The notes beneath the pieces are model-generated. The model had not been told where the DNA came from. It did no database searches and saw nothing but the letters and a program-made list of their open reading frames with translations. A stretch of DNA of 64,000 nucleotides from Stentor coeruleus (taxonomy: Eukaryota > Ciliophora > Heterotrichea > Heterotrichida > Stentoridae). This document shows positions 28,734 through 38,515 of the stretch, piece after piece. The DNA is taken from NCBI GenBank assembly GCA_001970955.1, contig MPUH01000321.1:1-64000 (forward strand), read 5' to 3'. The translations under genes were made by a program, and so were the position numbers. Every line of letters starts with the position of its first letter. Within the stretch, counting starts at the first letter, position 1.

Positions 28734-29228
28734 ATGTTCAACAAGTTTATTATTCTGCTTCTCGGGCTATACTCAATCACTGCAACTGATTCTATCATCA
28801 ACAATCTTCAATCAAATGGTTTCAGTTACTTCTTCGAAGGTTTTCTACAAGGTGTTCAAGTTGACCCATCAAATCCTTCAAATTGTGTTAAATCCTATAG
28901 TATGATATCTTCAAGCTTTGACATTGTTCTTAAAAATTTAGTAACCTTGGACTTAAACATAATATTCAACTTGATCAATGATGCTAATGATTTTATCAAT
29001 CAATTTATGGCTTCTTATGAACTATGCAATTATGCTTTATTTACTGAAAAATATCTTACTGATCAGAGTACAGCTATACTTAATGTCCTGATTAATGCTT
29101 TTGGGAATTTTTCTCAGTTGATTAATAGTATAGTTGATTTTGTTAATGCTATTGGATCTGGTGATTATATGAATATGGGGTTCTTTTTTGGCAAAATTAT
29201 CAGATATGCATTTGGGGTTAGTTTATAG
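28734..29228 (+). CDS. Small secreted protein, 164 aa
   Basis: A clear signal peptide (MFNKFIILLLGLYSITA, cleavage near A17) is followed by a ~147-aa helical, Cys-poor mature domain. The Cys that remain (NCVKSYS near residue 50 and ELCNYA near 98) could form one disulphide. The opening FSYFFEGFLQGVQVDPSNPSNC is a pattern I associate with small secreted families expanded in ciliates, but I cannot name one. Hydrophobic runs later in the protein (IIFNLINDANDFINQF, AILNVLINAFGNFSQLI) look amphipathic rather than membrane-spanning. Secretory granule or lumenal location is inferred. Confidence 0.75.
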   Translation: MFNKFIILLLGLYSITATDSIINNLQSNGFSYFFEGFLQGVQVDPSNPSNCVKSYSMISSSFDIVLKNLVTLDLNIIFNLINDANDFINQFMASYELCNYALFTEKYLTDQSTAILNVLINAFGNFSQLINSIVDFVNAIGSGDYMNMGFFFGKIIRYAFGVSL

Positions 29229-29693
29229 AGATTAAAATTAGTAATAGTTTTTTTATGAAGAATTTAAGGGGTTTATAAGAAAACCCGGTTGTGTTGTTAT
29301 AGAGGTTTATGCTGGGATTAAGGTTGTTATTTATATTTTTGGTAATTTAAAAGGTGAAAATACACTTTTTATTAGACACTTGATAATATTAGAAGGCAAG
29401 CGTATGCTTGCCTCATTCTCTTTATTGAATTATACACAAATTTTTTAAAGGGTAAGTTTATGCTTTGTATCTTTATAGGAATATACTTAAATCATATTAT
29501 ATGATAAGCATTTATTCCATTCTTCTAATAGGAATATGTGAGTATGTAAATTTTATAATAAAAAACTCTTTATATATTTTCATCAAAACAACTATAAAAA
29601 CTTCAATTAAAATAACCCTATAAAAATATACACACAATTAAAAATACTAATTTTCCCCATAAAAGCATTCCCTCTATAAAAACACAATTCTTT
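29229..29693. other. Convergent spacer
   Basis: 465 nt between convergent gene ends. It contains a perfect short hairpin at 29394-29413, listed separately. The rest is AT-rich with no other signal. Confidence 0.6.
29394..29413. repeat. Perfect 8-bp inverted repeat with 4-nt loop
   Basis: AGGCAAGC, loop GTAT, GCTTGCCT: a GC-rich stem standing out in an AT-rich convergent spacer, 165 nt after the stop of the secreted-protein gene and 280 nt after the stop of the opposite gene. It could act in 3'-end formation of either transcript, or be chance. Confidence 0.6.
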
Positions 29694-30662
29694 CTAATTA
29701 ATGTTAATCTCTCTTGGCATTATCCTACTAATCTCACTAGCATTCTTACATTTCTGCAACAATGATGGTTGAGCTTTCTGCACTATAGTCTTAAAATCAA
29801 TCAAATATGCTTTTATTATCCTCAACTTATCCATAACCTCTTCAAATTTCCTTCCTACATCCTCATCATCAGGACTTAACCTAGACTTCAAATCACTATT
29901 ATGATTAATTTTCGGTCCACCTCCTCCTTCTCCACATCTTTGATACAAATTATCAATTGCCATGAAAATATGCCCTATTTCTACTTGTTTATAAACAGTT
30001 TTAGCGCTTATTTGCTCAACATGTTTATTTAAATCAAGTCTTTTTGCTTCAGCTTCTTCGCATTGTTTGCTTTTTTGGGCAATTTCTATGTTTAATTGTA
30101 GAATATCATCTTTTTTCCTTTTTTCTAACTGAGCTTTTTTAAACCTTATTTTTTGATTTTCTTCTTCAAGGAGTTTTTGCTGAGCTTTAAGCTGGTTGTT
30201 TGCTAGGCTTAATTTCCCTTCAAGAAGAAGAATATCGTTTATTTCAGTGAATTCTTCAGGATTCTTAGCCCGGACGTTTTCTAAAAACTCTTCATAAGCT
30301 TTCATTGCTGTAACACTTTTATCTAAACTTGAAGCTTTACTTTTTAGCTCAGCAACCTTATCTTCAAGTTCCTTTTTTCTTTTTTCTTTCCCTTCAATAG
30401 CTTTTTTCTCTTCACCTATCCTATTATTAGCCCTCTGCATCTTAGCTTCGTTTTCATTAATTACTTTTGAAAACTCAACAAATTTCTCTTGTACTGCTAA
30501 ATCACGTGCCCTAAGTTCTTCTTCTTTGTTATTAAACATCTCAAGTCGACGAGATTCTTCATCTTTTTGTCTATCAAAAGCTTCTTGAACTTGGTACATA
30601 AGCCGGCGTTTATCCTATATAAAAGTTACAAGTAAGCGTGTTGCTGGGGAAACAGTGTCCAT
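29694..30662 (-). CDS. CCDC42/CFAP73-family axonemal coiled-coil protein
   Basis: Two exons. Exon 1 is 30630-30662 (11 codons, MDTVSPATRLL) and the intron is 30615-30629 (GTAACTTTTATATAG, 15 nt). Exon 2 begins DKRRLMYQVQEAFDRQKDEESRR. The joined N-terminus ATRLLDKRRLMYQVQEA matches the start of the DUF4200 family (CCDC42, CFAP73/MIA2), and starting at the internal ATG at 30599 would lose it. The 317-aa protein is coiled coil to ~residue 235, with the family-like YEEFLENVRAKNPEEFTEINDIL in the middle, and ends in a helical tail. Known members sit on axonemal doublets, where CFAP73 helps tether and regulate inner-arm dynein I1, or at the manchette (CCDC42). It is followed by the carboxypeptidase gene on the same strand, 200 nt upstream. 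Ciliary role inferred from the family. Confidence 0.88.
30615..30629 (-). other. 15-nt intron
   Basis: GTAACTTTTATATAG on the minus strand. Removing it joins an ATG-led exon to the conserved family N-terminus in frame; left in, it puts TAG in frame. Confidence 0.9.
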
Positions 30663-30862
30663 TTTGAGCTGTTTTAGATTGCTATGGATACCTTTCATAT
30701 TATAAGAGTTTTAAACTAATGAAAGTTAATAATAAGAAATAAAGAACATGAAAATATTTATGCAAATTAGAAATAGGATATGAAAAACTTCTAATCCCAA
30801 CAAAAACCATGATCTTATCGATTTCATCTACATAAAAAATCCTATATACTAATATTATCTAA

Positions 30863-33357
30863 CTAAGCTATTTTTTTCAAATTCAACGCTTTGAAATTTC
30901 TTTCATAATACCTCTGCAATGGTTTTATCGCTTGTAATTCTCCACCTTCACTAGCTGCTGAGCTTATAATAAACCCCCCAATTCCTCTACTAGTTCTCAA
31001 CGGCATACTTTCTCTATTTTTCTTATGTCTTTCTATAGTTCCTTTAATATCTAGACTATTAAAATTCGTGATCATTTCAATAGATTCTTCAATATCAGGA
31101 GATTTTTGTTGTATCGGTTTTTTCACAGGGGGTTTCAATATTATATTATTATATGAACTTTTTATAACAGAAATCTTAGAATTCGAGCGTTTTTTCATAG
31201 CAATATCAGGGGTCAAAGATGGGTTTCTAATCCTCATATTAGAAGATTGTCTTATATTCTGACATACATGCAAAGACTTGTTTTTTTCATGTTTTTTCTT
31301 TTTGCGTTTTTTATCTTTCTTTAATAAATACGATATTTTTTTATCATCATTATCTGAAGCTTCAGCATCACTTCCTCCACTATCTGATTTTTCCTCATCT
31401 TTACATAAAACTTCAAAATTGTCTTCAGGGATTTCTTTTATCGCTTCTTTTATATTAAAGTCTTCATTATCATTAACAGGACTAGAATTTTCTTCACGAC
31501 TTAAATCTTTCCTCCTCGCACTAACAGCTCGTTTTCTTCCAAAAGTTAAAGGGGAGTTTAAAAACAAAGATAACTCCTGAAGTTTAAGTCTAAAATCTTT
31601 TGGGCTTATAAAAATACTCAATTGTTTACATAAATCCCGACCTATAGATTCAAGTTGTAATTGATCCATATGTGGATCATTATCTTGTTCTATAGTATCT
31701 GAACCAAGAAAACTAGCTTCTAAAGTATAACTTGCTAGAATATTAAATTCTTTAAAATTGACTATTCGTGCTGTGGATTCTTTAAACCGTTCCATGCGAA
31801 AATGAGAAGATTCATATGAGAAAAACTTATTACGTTTGGAAAGTAAGAATGGGATGAGTCTTATGAAAATGTTGGTTTTTTTATCTTTGATATCAAAATG
31901 CTGGTTATTATAAGAACAAGCATAGACGAAAACATTTTTTTTCATAGAGTGTCCATGCATATCGCAATAAAGGGCTATTTCATGATTTTCTGAGAACATT
32001 TGAATGAGTTTTTTAGTGTAGTAAATAGTTGGGTGTAAATGCATATTTGGGGATTTCCATCTACGGTTTAAATCAACACCTAAAAGTGAACAGCGGTAAT
32101 TACCATAGATTACTCCATCTGGATTAAGCATTGGGACTATTCTGAATATAAATTTTTTACGTAAAAGTTTAGCTTCTCTTGAATCACTTGTTAGAAAATC
32201 AATTGCTCCTTTCATCATAAAAGATGAGTTACTCTCACCAGGATGAACACGGGCAGTTAAGACCACACCTTTTTTTCTGCTATGTTCCTTTTCTATCTAT
32301 TTTAACTCTTACCTTCAAGGATTTTTATATTTTTCACGTATTCAAACACTTTAAGTTTCGCTTCTTCTTTGACTTCTCTGATTTTCATAATTCTTCTTGC
32401 CGCAGCGCTTTTCTGCATTTTAGAAAACTCATCATCCCAAGCCGAATAAGTATCTACTCCTTGAGTTATCGTGACAATTGGGCATAAATTCCCTGCTAAA
32501 GTTTTACAAAGGCTATTAACCCTTATAATAGACTTCATCTCATTATTCCCACTTAACCCATCTAAATAATCATTTAAATCCTTAAAAGTATACGGATAGC
32601 AATGAGCAAACATAACCTTATCATTAGCATAAGTAAAATGATAAGTAAAAGTCAATGTATAATAATATTTAGCCATATTTGAATTAGCCAAAGTGTATTT
32701 TCTTGGTAAAGAATTCCTAAAATACGATATCGCTGAACCATCTCTATGCCAACTAGTCTGAAAAAGTTTGTTTTTCTGTTGTGAATTAATCAAAGGCTTC
32801 ATCCCGTTGTTATAAAGTGACTCATATTTCATAAGATTGATAAGATTGAACCTTACCGTGTGATTGCTTTTGTAATTGTTAACTGCAAAATAGTACCATT
32901 GAGTATAACCTTTTGTCTCAGTATCATGTTCTAATAATAAATTGTATTCGTTTTCACTAACTCTTATAGCTTTATGTAAGTTTCCGCTTTCAAATTTCGA
33001 GTCAAATTTTAGAGTTTTGTCGTTTGGGATTACTAGTGTGTATTCTTGAGGATAAGATTTTTGTGCTGAGTAATTTTTCATAGACATGTATTGTAGTTTG
33101 TCTGCATAGGAATTACCATATTCGTTAGCGTTTTCTATATCTTTTTTTGTAGTCTGACTAATTTCTCGGGGCTGGGTTTCATTTGGCAACTCAGCTGGCT
33201 CAGTACATAATCTTGCGTAACAATCGTATACTACTATTCCGTCGTGCTCGTATCTGTAAAGCATTGACCTGCCGTTTTCGCTTTTAGGCCGGTAGCTCTC
33301 CCAGAAGTCCTGCTTGGATATGATATCTTTAAGAGAATTTTCGCGATGAAAAGACAT
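30863..33357 (-). CDS. Cytosolic carboxypeptidase (CCP/AGBL, M14 family) acting on tubulin tails
   Basis: Two open parts form one gene. The first, from the ATG at 33357, holds the CCP N-terminal beta domain (HYTLTFTYHF-like core, LCPIVTIT). The second holds the peptidase: HPGE (Zn ligands H365, E368), NPDGVIYGNYRCSLLGVDLNRRW, CDMHGHS (Zn ligand ~H461) and YTLEASF with the catalytic Glu (~E540). Numbering assumes the join below. Total is ~824 aa, with a long basic Ser/Lys-rich C-tail. The junction near 32293-32312 is odd: GTAAGAGTTAAAATAG (16 nt) fits this genome's intron style but gives the wrong frame. Removal of 20 nt (32293-32312) or 14 nt (32293-32306), both ending at the next TAG, restores frame. 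CCPs trim glutamates from tubulin tails; cilia and cortical microtubules are the likely site. Family is certain; exact splice is not. Confidence 0.88.
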
Positions 33358-34127
33358 TTAATTGTTATTTAAAAATAGTGAACATGTTTTAAATTAAGAT
33401 ATTTTGTATAAGAACTATGAGATATTTAAAGTTTTACAATTCAAGAGATATGAATTGGAAAAATGATGTTTTTGGATTGCTTAGAATAATAGTTTTATAA
33501 AGGAAAGAAGAAAAGAATATGATTAAAGCTTTTGAATGTGGCGGTATTTATAATTTGGTAAGTATTTTAAGATAAAGATTTTATAGGGTTTAGGGTTTAG
33601 TTTTAATTAAGCTTTACAGAAAAATCTATTTCATTTTAAGAATCTTAGTATTTTTCAAATCCATTTCAGCATATTTTTTATTTTTTAATGAAATCTATTA
33701 AGATAAAATCACATGCGAATTTGATATCTTTAAATACAATCTAATATAAATTTCAAAATCATTTACCCTAACACCCTAACACCTCTTTATTTCAAAAAAT
33801 TATTCCTTTATTATCTTTCTTAATTAACTTTATCTTTTATTCTAGCATAGCCCAATTTCTAATCCTATTATAATTTTTTAAATTCAGAATCTTACAATAA
33901 AAATTAACGATAAATTTTGGTATTTATTATCTAAAGTTTATCATAGTTTTTAAAAATACCATCAACAAGAATTCAGCATTTATTATAAACCAACCCATCA
34001 AATCAATAACTTCTTCTAACAAAAATCACAAATCAAAAAACCCTCTCCTTAAACCAAAAACCTCATACTCTACATATTTTTTTTCCAAACTTCTCTTAAA
34101 ACTCCTAAAATTCTTATCTAACTACCC
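33358..34127. other. Spacer between tandem minus-strand genes
   Basis: 770 nt. The left part carries the CCP gene 5' flank; the right part is C-rich on + and contains a telomere-like motif at 33766-33783. No gene was seen. Confidence 0.6.
33766..33783 (+). repeat. Interstitial telomere-like repeat (CCCTAACA x2)
   Basis: Two perfect tandem copies of CCCTAACA (33766-33773, 33774-33781) followed by CC. CCCTAACA is the telomere unit reported for Stentor and Blepharisma. The copies lie in a C-rich spacer, so chance is possible. Confidence 0.6.
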
Positions 34128-35039
34128 TTAATCAACAAAAAAATCCGGCATAAGTTCTTCAACAGGTATTTTTTTGTCAATATTATATTTAGCCAAATTC
34201 ATAGGTCCAACAACTTCATCATCTAAGAAAAAGTTTCCATTTGTAGCTTTATGGCAACTAGTCAAAATAATATAAGCAGCATCAGACAATATATCCTCAT
34301 TTCTTGATCTTTTCATCATCTCATCTCCCCCAAGGGCAAACTTAACAGCTGCTGTAGCAATTGAAGTCCTAGGCCACAAAGCATTTACCCCAATTTGCCC
34401 TTTAAATTCTTCAGACATACCTAAAACACACATACTCATACCATATTTGGCCATAGTATAAGCAACATGCATACCAAACCATTTAGGCTTCATACTTAAA
34501 GGAGGACTCATATTTAGAATATGAGGATTTTGAGCTTTAAGTAAATGGGGTATACAGGTTTTTGACATCAAAAAAGTCCCTCTTGTATTAATGCTATGCA
34601 TTAAATCATATCTTTTCATATCAGTATGTAAAGTTGGTGTTAATGAAATAGCTGAAGCATTGTTGATTAGAATATCGATACCACCAAATTTCCCTACAAC
34701 TTGATCTATTGCTTTTTTCACTTGGTCTTCATAACGAATATCACATTGTATTGGAAGAGCTTTGCCACCTAGTTTTTCTATATCTTTTGCTGCTGTAAAA
34801 ATCGTCCCTTCTAGTTTTGAATGAGGTTCTACGGTTTTAGCTAAGATTGCTACGTTTGCCCCATCTTTGGCTGCCCTTTTAGCTATTGCTAGACCTATTC
34901 CTCGAGAAGCTCCACTGATTACTATGGTTTTACCTTTTAGTGTTCCAGTATGAGTGAATGGGAATTGATCTACGTTCTTCATAACCCAATGAGTCTGATT
35001 AGGAACCAGGTGTTGACTTATAACTTTTAAGCGCTCCAT
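34128..35039 (-). CDS. HSDL2: HSDL2-like short-chain dehydrogenase/reductase, 303 aa
   Basis: Rossmann-fold oxidoreductase. The NAD(P)-binding motif GASRGIG is at 43-49, NNAS at 126-129 and the catalytic YxxxK at Y194/K198, with an upstream Ser in NMSPP (S178) as the usual catalytic Ser position. The runs AKTVEPHSKLEGTIFTAAKD and ASAISLTPTLHTDMKRYDLM are typical of hydroxysteroid dehydrogenase-like 2 rather than generic SDRs. Vertebrate HSDL2 is ~418 aa with a C-terminal SCP2 sterol-carrier domain; this protein stops just after the SDR domain and lacks SCP2. HSDL2 acts in fatty-acid/sterol-linked metabolism in peroxisomes and mitochondria. The C-terminus here (MPDFFVD) is not a PTS1 signal, so location is uncertain. 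Substrate unknown. Confidence 0.88.
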   Translation of the reverse strand: MERLKVISQHLVPNQTHWVMKNVDQFPFTHTGTLKGKTIVISGASRGIGLAIAKRAAKDGANVAILAKTVEPHSKLEGTIFTAAKDIEKLGGKALPIQCDIRYEDQVKKAIDQVVGKFGGIDILINNASAISLTPTLHTDMKRYDLMHSINTRGTFLMSKTCIPHLLKAQNPHILNMSPPLSMKPKWFGMHVAYTMAKYGMSMCVLGMSEEFKGQIGVNALWPRTSIATAAVKFALGGDEMMKRSRNEDILSDAAYIILTSCHKATNGNFFLDDEVVGPMNLAKYNIDKKIPVEELMPDFFVD

Positions 35040-35288
35040 TGTTATAAGGATTATTTAATGGATTAGGATTAAGTTGTTGTTGATTTTAGAAGATTATTGG
35101 GTACTTTTAGGTTTTTTGTAATGCATTTTGTGTTGTTTTGAATAATTTTGTTTGTTTTGTTATGGCTTTTTGCCTTTATGCTAGGATTTATGAGGTTGAT
35201 GCTTTTATGGATTATTGTGCTTTTAGGAGAGGGAAAGATTATTGGTGATTTATATTGAGAAAGGAAATTTAGTATTAAGAAAAGATTA

Positions 35289-36401
35289 TTAGCCTAGTTT
35301 TTGATAAATTTCTTCGATTTTCTGAATGTCTTTTTCATACCGGCTAGCAAATAAGTCTATATAATATCCTGCCCCATTCCAGAAACTCCAGCAAGTGATA
35401 ATTATTATAGAACCTGTCAATACCCAAACATTCACAAGCTGAGCATAAGCAACAACTATAAGGATAAGCGAGCTTAAAGCATGCTGGCTCATAAACATCA
35501 ATGGGCGGAATCTTTCTCCAAGTAATCCACAATAAGCATAAGTCAAAGTTGTTGTATCTTCCATGACCCATTTATACAAAGTTAAGTTTCCCTTGCGTTG
35601 CCAGCGTTCATAAGCAATCCTAAACATAATCAAATAGTATACTAAAATCCACACTAAATAAGTAGTTGCTGAGTAAAAGTAAAACTCGCCAAAAGGCAAA
35701 AGGATCATGGATTCAGCAAAAGCAGGGCATTCTGAAGACTTTATTGACCATATCGCTAATGCAGGTAGCAAATGAATCACAAGACTAGTAATTTTATCTA
35801 TCGAATGTGGGACAAAACTATTAGTAAACAAAGGTACAGCCACCAAAAGTGGACCTAAAGCAAAAGCAGCTGAAATATTAAAAGCTATAGCATTTGAAGG
35901 ATACAAATATAAATACATAACACAAATAACATTGCCATAATAGCAAAAATCAAGTAAAAAATAATGATATTTCTGAATACGATAACTTACAAATCTCATT
36001 GGAATCAAAACAATAACAGCAACAATATAATAAATATAAAAACTGCATGGATATTTACCAAGTATATAACATGCTGATGCTAAACATATAAGGGTAAATA
36101 CAAACACCAGCTTGTCTCTAGTTTTCATAAAATGTGCTGTATGAATACTTTTGTTGATTTTTTTATATCGTAATTTAGCTTTGTCTATGATTTCTTTCTT
36201 TTTGCTTTTTAAGGTTTCTTTAGGATGTAAAGATTTTAAGATATTTGAACTAAGCCTTTGGGTTTCGAGCCAGAGTTCACTTGTATCAGCGATATCGTGG
36301 ATTTTGTTTTTGAAGCTTTTTGATTTCTTTGGGATGTTTGGCACATTGATGCCGATTGTCAGGAAACTGATAATGCTAAAAAACCAGTCCACGTAAGCCA
36401 T
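35289..36401 (-). CDS. GPC1: Glycerophosphocholine acyltransferase (GPC1 family), 370 aa
   Basis: Multi-pass membrane enzyme of the GPCAT (formerly DUF2838) family, which acylates glycerophosphocholine to lysophosphatidylcholine with acyl-CoA. About eight hydrophobic helices span residues ~95-345. Family-like runs are KTRDKLVFVFTLICLASA, RIQKYHYFLLDFCYYGNV, YPSNAIAFNISAAFALGPLL, NSFVPHSIDKITSLVIHLLP and FYFYSATTYLVWILVYYL. The ~90-residue N-terminal tail is basic and the C-terminal end is a short charged helix; both are probably cytosolic. The ER membrane is the expected site. The length fits the family. Its 5' flank carries a 29-bp direct repeat (36424-36511). Confidence 0.88.
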   Translation of the reverse strand: MAYVDWFFSIISFLTIGINVPNIPKKSKSFKNKIHDIADTSELWLETQRLSSNILKSLHPKETLKSKKKEIIDKAKLRYKKINKSIHTAHFMKTRDKLVFVFTLICLASACYILGKYPCSFYIYYIVAVIVLIPMRFVSYRIQKYHYFLLDFCYYGNVICVMYLYLYPSNAIAFNISAAFALGPLLVAVPLFTNSFVPHSIDKITSLVIHLLPALAIWSIKSSECPAFAESMILLPFGEFYFYSATTYLVWILVYYLIMFRIAYERWQRKGNLTLYKWVMEDTTTLTYAYCGLLGERFRPLMFMSQHALSSLILIVVAYAQLVNVWVLTGSIIIITCWSFWNGAGYYIDLFASRYEKDIQKIEEIYQKLG

Positions 36402-36988
36402 TTATATATCTGATATTTAAAGTTTTTGTTAGAATTTTTTATATTGTAATAGGTTTAGATATTGAGGGTTTTTATTAAAAACTTTTGTTAGAATTTTTTA
36501 TATTGTAATAGATTTAGATTATGAAGGGTTTTTATTGTAAGATTTTTTAGATATTTTTGGTTTAAGGATTGGAGGAAATAGGATTTTATGGCTAGGCTGA
36601 TAATGGTTTTATTTGACTTGAAAAAGGAATTTTTTATGGTTTTTGAAAGATTTTTGTGAATTTTTTAATAAGATGCGAATTCAGGCAGAGTTTTAGGTTT
36701 GGGAGATGAAGGAATTTTGAATATTTTTAAATGTTATTTTGTGGGTTTTTAAGATTTATTTATATATAGATAGCTTAGTTAGAAAGATGGATTTTAGGTT
36801 GGGAGTATTGAAATTTATAGTTTTGTATTGCTTTTGGAATGTTAGCATTTTGTAATAAAAAACTATTTTATGTGAGATGATGAATATTATTTGACTTCTA
36901 TAAAATGCATCTAATACTTATTAATAGTTAAATAGTTAGTGACTTTAATACAAAATTATTTAAAACTTAAACTTATCAAAGGTATAAA
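36402..36988. other. Spacer between tandem minus-strand genes
   Basis: 587 nt, G/T-rich on + for most of its length (5' flank of the acyltransferase gene), with the direct repeat at 36424-36511. Nothing else was seen. Confidence 0.6.
36424..36511 (+). repeat. 29-bp direct repeat, two copies
   Basis: Copies at 36424-36452 and 36483-36511 (starting TTTTGTTAGAATTTTTTATA), period 59 bp; similarity extends loosely past each copy (TTTAGAT, then GGGTTTTTATT). It lies 23-110 nt upstream of the acyltransferase start, so it may overlap its promoter. Confidence 0.85.
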
Positions 36989-37879
36989 TTAAGTATTTGC
37001 TTTATTGCTATCATTACTAATAAATGAAAGATAAAGTAGGTTTGTACCTCTTGACGAAAAGGTATTATTTATTTTCTTGTTGTCAATTTTTTCATAATAA
37101 TTTTTTAGATCTTGAGAAATCCCAAAGCCCCAAAAATATGCAGCAGAACTGAATATTCCATGAAGGCAGAATAAATTTATGGAGAATATGAAATAATTTG
37201 AAAGATTACAGTTATCCAAAAACATCTCTGAAGCACGAAGAAGCGAATAAGGTAAATAAGCTATAATAGTAAGTAAAGGGAATATAAAAAGTCTTCTCAT
37301 AATACATTTTTGGCAGCATGTCAGTTCAAGATCTCTAATTTTAACATAAGACAATGAGTAAAAGTAAATAGAAAGCAAAATAAACACCCAAATCGGCGCA
37401 TAGATGGTAAAAAGTTTCCAATAATTTTCATCTTCAGAGTCTTTAAATGTGCAAACCGTGCTAATTGATGTGAAGTTTTCAAAAACTAATGGTAATACAT
37501 TTAAAACTAAGAAAATAAAGGTAACAAAAATCCAAAACATATGGTCTTTATCAAAATGTTGCTTATTTTTTGCAACAATTTTATATAAAGTACATGATAT
37601 AGCTACAGCCCAGACACAAGATATAATTGTTGTGCAGTTCATAATATAAGCTATAATCCCTACAAAAACAGTATCAGAAATATAATTGCATGGGATCATA
37701 AAACACACAGCTCTAAAAAAATCAGATACGGCAATGTAAAAAACTAATCTCATGCTATATACTCTAACAGTAGGTAAAAATATATATGCTAATATCATAA
37801 GTAAAGACCCAATTGCACTTAAAATTGATGAGGCAAGAACAGAGAAATATAGTATTTCAGTATTAACAAAACAAACCAT
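36989..37879 (-). CDS. Seven-transmembrane receptor, cAMP-receptor-like (class E GPCR), 296 aa
   Basis: Seven hydrophobic helices in ~285 residues: ILYFSVLASSILSAIGSLLM, LVFYIAVSDFFRAVCFM, IAYIMNCTTIISCVWAVAIS, HMFWIFVTFIFLVLNVLPL, IYAPIWVFILLSIYFYSL, RRLFIFPLLTIIAYLPYSLL and IFSINLFCLHGIFSSAAYFW. Short loops, a very short N-terminus, the SDFFRA end of helix 2 and the Cys in TM3 and the second outer loop fit the slime-mould cAMP receptor/GPCR-like group found in ciliates. The C-tail (~45 residues) is Ser/Asn-rich and probably cytosolic. Ligand unknown; plasma-membrane or ciliary-membrane location is inferred. Single exon. Confidence 0.82.
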   Translation of the reverse strand: MVCFVNTEILYFSVLASSILSAIGSLLMILAYIFLPTVRVYSMRLVFYIAVSDFFRAVCFMIPCNYISDTVFVGIIAYIMNCTTIISCVWAVAISCTLYKIVAKNKQHFDKDHMFWIFVTFIFLVLNVLPLVFENFTSISTVCTFKDSEDENYWKLFTIYAPIWVFILLSIYFYSLSYVKIRDLELTCCQKCIMRRLFIFPLLTIIAYLPYSLLRASEMFLDNCNLSNYFIFSINLFCLHGIFSSAAYFWGFGISQDLKNYYEKIDNKKINNTFSSRGTNLLYLSFISNDSNKANT

Positions 37880-38515
37880 TATTAGTATGTTTTATCAATA
37901 AGTTTTTATATAATTTTTAATCATTAATATGATGATGTAAGATTATGTTTGAAGTTGTTATTAAAATAAGAGGTAAGTTTTTATAGGGGATTTTTATAAG
38001 AGAAAAAAAATTATGATGGCTTGGTTTTAGAATAAATTTAAAGAACTTTTGTTGTGATTTGGAGGAATTGGTTGTATTAAGATGCTGCGGTTTGGGTTTT
38101 TATTGAAGATCCTGATGTTTAAGAGTTTTAATTGTCATTTTGATAATTTTTTTGGTTGGAGTAGTTTGAAGGGTATTGAATTGTTTTTGATTGTGCGATA
38201 TTTTAAGATATTGATAATAAATTTTTATATTTTATTATGAAATTAGGATGAAGAATAGATAAGTTAGAAATATGATATTCGTAATAAGATTGTAATATTT
38301 TAATATAAAGTTATATTAAATTGCTTTTTTATTAAATATTATATATACAATTATTATTCAAGCACAGTGGACCAGTATGAAATTTTATTAATTGTAATCA
38401 TTAAATCCTAAATATTATATCGAAATTACCTTCTTTTATTAATACTATACATAACCCTTTATAATAAAATTATAATCCACTTTACCACAATCTTATAATC
38501 CTAATACTTCTTAAT
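37880..38515. other. Spacer between tandem minus-strand genes
   Basis: 636 nt; G/T-rich to ~38340 and C-rich after ~38400. No gene or repeat was recognised. Confidence 0.6.
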
